Part shown: positions 59,475 through 64,000 of the stretch, piece by piece | How the letters are laid out: the number at the start of each line of letters is the position of its first letter | Numbering within the stretch: position 1 is the first letter of the stretch | Assembly (NCBI GenBank): GCA_963676655.2 | Contig: CAXXKX010000002.1 | Location: forward strand, 1,488,001 to 1,552,000 | Direction: 5' to 3' | Origin: G963676655 sp963676655 | GTDB lineage: Bacteria > Verrucomicrobiota > Lentisphaeria > Victivallales > Victivallaceae | Length of the DNA stretch: 64,000 nt | Made by a program: the position numbers and the translations under genes | The notes under the pieces: generated by a model | The model's database searches: none | Told to the model about the DNA's origin: nothing | The model's input: only the letters and a program-made list of their open reading frames with translations

Positions 59475-60329
59475 TCAACTAAGCAACTGTTCCCCGAAAT
59501 AGGGCAGGGTAAACGCGGCTTTATGATGCTCGTTCGAGTAATACTTTAATTTTGCCTGCATTGCCGCGTCAGGCTTCCTGACCGGATCTTTTATCTCCGG
59601 GCCCAGCGAACCGACGCAAACCCCGATAAGTCCTGACGGATAAGTCGGGACCAGAATGGTTGCGTAACCGCATTTGTCAAACAGATTTTTCGTGATCGTT
59701 GTCAACCTTGTAATGATTTCCGGATGCAGAAACAGCGATTCTGATTGTGAGGCGATAACCCCGTTTCCCCGCAGGGCCGAACGCATGCCGCGATAAAACT
59801 GTTCGTTGAATAATGATTCGCCCGGACCGATAGGATCGGTAGAATCGACGATTATCACGTCATAATAATCCTGCCGGTTCTTGACGAATTCACTGCCATC
59901 GGCCACATGAATGTCAACCCGCGGGTCCTCGTAGCCGATTGCCAGGGACGGGACATATTTCCGGGCCGCGTCAATCACTTCACCGTCAATTTCACAGATA
60001 TCGATGTGTTCAACGCAGTCATGCTTGGCTATCTCACGCAAGACGCCGCCGTCGCCGCCGCCGATTACCAGAACATGGCGCGGGTCGGGATGGGCGAACA
60101 TCGGAACGTGGGCCATCATTTCCTGATAAGCGAATTCGTCGAATTCCGTAAATTGAATATGACCGTCCAGCACCAGCATTTTACCCAGATTCGTCGTCTG
60201 GTATATATCGATTTGCTGGAATTCGCTTTTCCTGCTGAATAAATGCTTTTCAACTTCTATCGTGATACCGATACCGCCGCCGCGTTCAATAAACCAGTTG
60301 TCAACCAGTTTGCCGCCTTCAAAATCCAT
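59475..60329 (-). CDS. speE: Spermidine synthase
   Basis: 284 residues from the ATG at 60329, where the conserved N-terminus (DNWFIERGG) begins; an upstream extension looks unrelated. Aminopropyltransferase motifs: GKMLVLDGHIQFTEFDEFAYQEMMAHVP, VLVIGGGDGGVLREI, CEIDGEVIDAARKY, and IIVDSTDPIGPGESLF with the catalytic Asp. Makes spermidine from putrescine and decarboxylated SAM. 115 nt before the VOC gene, possibly a separate transcript. Confidence 0.95.
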   Translation of the reverse strand: MDFEGGKLVDNWFIERGGGIGITIEVEKHLFSRKSEFQQIDIYQTTNLGKMLVLDGHIQFTEFDEFAYQEMMAHVPMFAHPDPRHVLVIGGGDGGVLREIAKHDCVEHIDICEIDGEVIDAARKYVPSLAIGYEDPRVDIHVADGSEFVKNRQDYYDVIIVDSTDPIGPGESLFNEQFYRGMRSALRGNGVIASQSESLFLHPEIITRLTTITKNLFDKCGYATILVPTYPSGLIGVCVGSLGPEIKDPVRKPDAAMQAKLKYYSNEHHKAAFTLPYFGEQLLS

Positions 60330-61699
60330 ATCTGTCTCTTTTTCTTTCTTATATCTGTCCAGGCTTATGCGAAATATGAATTGCACCATAACTAGTGCAG
60401 TCTGAGCCAGCGATAGCAACACATGAATAAAGTATTTAAGTTTTCAGATTATGCTGAAAAAAACTCATTTCAGTGATTTTCCGTGGTGTCCGTGGTAATT
60501 TTCGCACGACTCTTATATAACAAAAGCAATATAGCCCCGTTTTAGCTATAAATCCAGTTAATTCGTCCATAAATCTCCCGATAAAAAAATGCGAATTCCC
60601 AAAAGCTGAAAATCAGCTTCGACAAGGGATACTTACAGCTTTTGGAAACAGCCACTAATAACAAGAATTGTTGCATCCTGGGAGCGCACGATTAAAAATG
60701 AAAAATGAAAAATGATGGGAGTGCGCCGCTCTAGCGCCGCTTATGGGCTTCGTTAGCCACGAATCGCACGAATATTACGAATTGTTGCATTCTGGGAGCG
60801 CGTAGCTCCAGCTGCGCATGAGAAAACCGCGAATTACACAAATAATACGAATTGTTTAGTTGCATGTCGGGAACGCCGGTCGCCAGTCCGGCATTCATAG
60901 AGGTAAATATTATTCCTGTGATTTAGTCATATTACATAAAACTCAAATAGGCTGAAGGATATAAATAAAATGATCGATGAAGCGCCAAAGATGTTCTTAT
61001 GCGTATGCCGGTCTGGTGACCAGCGCTCCCAGGGGGGCACATTAACGAAATAATCAACGCGCGTCTTCCCGGCAACAATTTCTAAGCGCGCCGCTTATGG
61101 GATAAGCCACGAATTGTTTTGCTTGTTTTTTGGAGTGCGGCTTGATTAAGCCGCTTTGGCACAGTAGAATATCCAGTTACTATAGATGTTCCGCTACTTT
61201 GTTGCGGCTACTGATGTCAACCTGTGTAGCTATGGCAAAATCTTGCCATAGACAAACTTTTATGACCGTCAAACCCGATACCCAAAGCGGTTAAGTCTAA
61301 CCGCACTCCCCAAAAGCATTCCGAAGAAAGATATATTGGGGCCCTTGGGAGCGCGTAACTCCAGCTGCGCATGAGAAAGCATCGCATCGTCCCTAAAGCT
61401 GTTTATTTGGTTGACAATAGTTTTGCCTAATATGGATAAGGAAGATAATTCAATCTTTTTTTTGCGTCGCAGGAGCTACGCGCTTCCAGGATTTCGCCCC
61501 CCGTTAAAAAGTCCGGCTCCCACAGTAAATTCTTTGCGCAGCAGGAGCTACGCGCTCCCGGAATACAACTAAACAATTCGTGTTATTCGTGTAATTCGTG
61601 GCTTCCCCATGCGCAGCAGGAGCTACGCGCTCCCAATTAATTGCCGCAGCGCTCCAGCGTGCCGCTGGCCTCTACGGCTTTGCCTCCGTCCTAATTAAT
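60330..61699. repeat. 1.4-kb gene-free block of repeat family B
   Basis: No gene. Copies of the unit GGGAGCGCGTAGCTCCAGCT + GCGCATG lie at 60794-60820 and 61347-61373 (plus), and at 61464-61490, 61535-61561 and 61609-61635 (minus); a partial copy is at 60678-60688. They alternate with AT-rich motifs such as CACGAATTAC and TTCGTGTTATTCGTG (61570-61603), and with fragments of GCGCCGCT type. The unit contains GGAGC/GCTCC and CAGCTG palindromes and is GC-rich against the local background. Confidence 0.85.
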
Positions 61700-62839
61700 T
61701 TAGAAGCTTTCAAGTTCCTTTGCTTCTTTTTGTGCCTTGAGCTTCTTTATTACATCAGGTTTGAAATCGTCAGGAGAGCTTCCAAATTCTAATGCTAAAA
61801 TCCTCATTACAATTTCATAGGAAGCATGGATGCGTCTGCCTGCTTTCCAGGTGTAATAGTGTAGCTTGCACATACTGCGTTGTTTTTGGGTCCATTTTGT
61901 TTGAGTCGTGTTTTCAAGAAAACAGTTGATCAACTCTTGATTCAAACTGTAACAATCATCAATATTAGAATATAACTGTATGTTGTATTCTTCTATACGT
62001 TTAATCTCATCCTCTTTTAATGAGCTTCGATTCCGGAAGAGATTATTTAGATTTTGAATTATACGTAATTTTAAAGCATACTTTTTCATAGCTTCCGGAG
62101 TTAATAAAGTATAATCAACACAGTTTGAGATTCCCCCATACATTTCTTTTATAAGAAGAGATGTTCTATCCGGGTTGTCAGGTGCGTTAAATATAGTTAA
62201 TATTGAAATATTGTTTTTTTTGAATCTGCAAGTTAATGGAGCATGGATCCAAAAAGGTGTTCCAAGTTTTTCATAATATTTTTTAAAATGTGATCCCAGG
62301 GGCAGGCAGGCAGCTTTAATATTTTTTTTGTAAACAGGGCTTATTGGCATGTCTGCGGCTTTGACTTTTTTGGCAACAATCAGCAACTTGGTGCCTGGAA
62401 TATATTGTGCTTTCAGTTCTTTCGTACTGAAATCAATAGCTTGTTTAGCGTCCTTTAAGTCGCCTGGATATGAAGCGTTTATCCGGTTTGCCTTCAAGAG
62501 CAGTAAAAGGTGCCTTTTGGACATTGATGCTAAATTTTCAGGATTACTCACCAGCTCTGATTTGTCGTAATAAGAAATATCATCTCCGTTACGCAGTTTT
62601 TCTTTTACTCCGGGAGCAAGCGATGCATAAATCTCCTCCTCCGCGACCCCGTTTCTGTAATTGACAAAAATAGCGAAGTTTGCTTTTTCAAACAAGCCAA
62701 ATTCAGCGTATCTGTCCTGTAAATATATTAGCGGTTCCCCGAAACGCTTGACTGATTGCGAATAGGTATCGCCCAAACGGGCATAAGTATTGATTGCGGT
62801 AATTCCAAATATAGCGAGAATAAATATTTTGCGTATCAT
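61700..62839 (-). CDS. Secreted protein of unknown family, paralogue A
   Basis: 379 residues from the ATG at 62839. Signal peptide MIRKIFILAIFGITAINTYA, then RLGDTYSQSVKRFGEPL, a repeated-looking block (RYAEFGLFEKANFAIFVNYRNG, LAPGVKEKL) and CLPLGSHFKKYYEKLGTPFW. Matches the divergent gene at 63090 over most of its first 200 residues. The C-terminal ~120 residues (Lys/Arg-rich, helical) have no counterpart I can see in the part available. Periplasmic or surface; function unknown. Confidence 0.75.
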   Translation of the reverse strand: MIRKIFILAIFGITAINTYARLGDTYSQSVKRFGEPLIYLQDRYAEFGLFEKANFAIFVNYRNGVAEEEIYASLAPGVKEKLRNGDDISYYDKSELVSNPENLASMSKRHLLLLLKANRINASYPGDLKDAKQAIDFSTKELKAQYIPGTKLLIVAKKVKAADMPISPVYKKNIKAACLPLGSHFKKYYEKLGTPFWIHAPLTCRFKKNNISILTIFNAPDNPDRTSLLIKEMYGGISNCVDYTLLTPEAMKKYALKLRIIQNLNNLFRNRSSLKEDEIKRIEEYNIQLYSNIDDCYSLNQELINCFLENTTQTKWTQKQRSMCKLHYYTWKAGRRIHASYEIVMRILALEFGSSPDDFKPDVIKKLKAQKEAKELESF

Positions 62840-63089
62840 TTTTATTTCCTTATAGTGAGTTAAGACATAGTAATATATATGACACATTATGTAATGCAAG
62901 TACGATGTCTGTTTTCCCTTAATCTCTCATTTCTAATTTTTCATTAATAGTTTCGCACGACTCTTTTCATTAAAACTAAGGAAAGAAAAAATGGATATTA
63001 TGGATTTGTAAATTTGACATTGATTTTTGTGGCACTTATATTAGGCGTAAACTCATTATGCTGCACAAATTAAATAAGGATTTATTGTT
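62840..63089. promoter_or_regulatory. Divergent promoter region of the paralogue pair
   Basis: Shared 250-bp AT-rich gap. It includes TTTCGCACGACTCTT (62951-62965), a motif also found at 60500-60515, and an AAGGA site before the rightward ATG. No clear -35/-10 pair assigned. Confidence 0.4.
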
Positions 63090-64000
63090 ATGAAACACAA
63101 GTTTATGTTCTCGTTTCTCTTTTTGATGATTGCTTTTTCCGCTTTTGCCCGGTTGGGCGATACTTTCCCGGAGTCGACCAAACGTTTCGGCAAACCGTTG
63201 CATCATACCAAGGATAAGTATGCCGAGTACGCGCTTTTTGAATATAAGGGTTTTGTGATTTTTGTGCGATATCGCAACGGGAGATCTTTTTCCGAATCTT
63301 ATGTTGTCCTGGCTCCCGGCATAAAAGATAAACTGGTTAAAATGAAATTCGTCACTTCCATGATGCCGTTGCTCAATGAACCGAAAAACCTGGCTTCCAT
63401 GACTGAAAAACAGCGTACTATGCTGAGAAAAGCCAACCTTAAAGCTCCATGGAAAATGGAAAAAATCAAAGGCAACGGCATAGAGGAAATGTCTGCCACT
63501 CTCGGTCAGCGTAAAGTGACCGGAGATTATTATATCCGGAGAAAAGTTCTGGTTATCACTGAAACACCCGAGCCGTCCGCTCCTCAGGCTCCGATCTCTG
63601 AGGTTAAGCAGGCCAAGTCTATGTGTCTGCCGCTTGGTGCCGGGTTTAAACAATTTGTGAAGAAGTACGGTACGCCTTACCTTGTCCACAGTGCTACTTG
63701 GGGGGGGTTTCAGGATGGAAATATATCTGTATTGGTGACTTTCAATAATAAAAGCATAAAGGAAGACATAAACGAAGGGAAACTTGATTCTTCATATGGA
63801 AAAATTATGAATTCACTGAAAGGCGGTGTTTCTGAAAAAGCTCAATACATGGTCATTAATAATCAGGCTTTAAAGCTACTTTCTCCAGCTATTCAAAATG
63901 TAAAAAAAATTAATTTGAATTTTAGCAATAAGAATAAACTGACTGAAGACGAAGAAACACACCTTCTTGTTGCATCATCAAAGAGGAGTGGAATGAATTT
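63090..64000 (+). CDS. Secreted protein of unknown family, paralogue B, cut by window end
   Basis: The frame is open from the ATG at 63090 (AAGGA upstream) to the window edge, at least 303 residues. Signal peptide MKHKFMFSFLFLMIAFSAFA, then RLGDTFPESTKRFGKPL, YAEYALFEYKGFVIFVRYRNG, LAPGIKDKL, NLASMTEKQ and CLPLGAGFKQFVKKYGTPY, matching paralogue A on the other strand in the same order. The 3' end is not in the window. Codon use is more GC-rich than in paralogue A. Confidence 0.75.
   Translation, partial: MKHKFMFSFLFLMIAFSAFARLGDTFPESTKRFGKPLHHTKDKYAEYALFEYKGFVIFVRYRNGRSFSESYVVLAPGIKDKLVKMKFVTSMMPLLNEPKNLASMTEKQRTMLRKANLKAPWKMEKIKGNGIEEMSATLGQRKVTGDYYIRRKVLVITETPEPSAPQAPISEVKQAKSMCLPLGAGFKQFVKKYGTPYLVHSATWGGFQDGNISVLVTFNNKSIKEDINEGKLDSSYGKIMNSLKGGVSEKAQYMVINNQALKLLSPAIQNVKKINLNFSNKNKLTEDEETHLLVASSKRSGMN

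Noticed and set aside
61598..61792. Short open frame near the end of the repeat block
   Set aside because: Its first part is repeat family B sequence and it overlaps the 3' end of a recognisable secreted-protein gene.
63036..63689. Long open frame on the minus strand
   Set aside because: It is the antisense of the signal-peptide-bearing paralogue B, whose homology with paralogue A shows which strand is coding.

Overview
The window looks like a chromosomal segment of a Gram-negative bacterium of the PVC group, most likely Lentisphaerota (inference). It has an LPS gene (lpxA), a type II secretion (T2SS) operon, a prepilin with the H-X9-DG motif typical of Lentisphaerota and Planctomycetes, a type I sulfatase, several carbohydrate-active or carbohydrate-esterase proteins and a Hanks-type kinase. 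Genes are dense on both strands, with many 1-20 bp overlaps.

Region by region. 1-4.5 kb: AT-rich Rhs polymorphic-toxin debris, comprising a YwqK/MORN-like 3' gene fragment, a 5'-truncated Rhs core, a displaced second Rhs tip with a transglutaminase-like toxin domain, and a probable immunity gene. A short repeat family (core GGTCACACCTACACTATTGA) brackets the second tip and its partner. 4.65-7.1 kb: an intact IS4-family element inserted in a GGGGTCTGACCCC palindrome, followed by a REP-associated (RAYT) Y1 transposase. 7.1-11.6 kb: a 165-bp MITE-like hairpin element and a large secreted LamG protein. 11.6-22.7 kb: the T2SS operon gspL-M-C-D-(DUF2059)-E-F-H-I-J-K, with no gspG. 22.9-25.0 kb: a small ORF, tRNA-Thr(TGT), a lone phage portal gene, and a new ncRNA candidate with its own promoter and terminator. 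25.1-33.9 kb: Ser/Thr kinase, two bacterial PH proteins, an oxidoreductase, an SGNH hydrolase, DUF1805, pdxB, an AGE-like protein, then gmk-coaC on the minus strand. 34.1-38.2 kb: guaA-rsmD-DUF1961-MFS, the last gene broken by a frameshift. 38.8-42.4 kb: lepB, pyrH-lpxA-hisB, and a strongly expressed-looking H-X9-DG pseudopilin. 42.4-46.2 kb: O-antigen-ligase-like and GT-C membrane proteins. 46.2-50.8 kb: a lone phage terminase large subunit, SPFH protein, a repeat lipoprotein, and two divergent HTH regulators. 50.9-53.9 kb: DegT aminotransferase, CE12-like esterase, HTH-like peptide and methyltransferase. 53.9-60.3 kb: a minus-strand operon VOC, ferredoxin, KorA-like, fused KorB/KorC-like, hisF and sulfatase, preceded by speE. 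60.3-61.7 kb: a 1.4-kb gene-free block of a second palindromic repeat family. 61.7-64 kb: two divergent paralogous secreted proteins, the last one running off the window.

How the genes fit together. The T2SS would export carbohydrate-active proteins such as the LamG protein and the CE12-like esterase; its missing major pseudopilin may be supplied from 41.8 kb. The lone portal and terminase are intact, lie 22 kb apart among ordinary genes and have a similar upstream motif, which suggests a dispersed (gene-transfer-agent-like) packaging system rather than a prophage. The two repeat families fill most gene-poor gaps, and the RAYT is the obvious candidate for mobilising at least the first.
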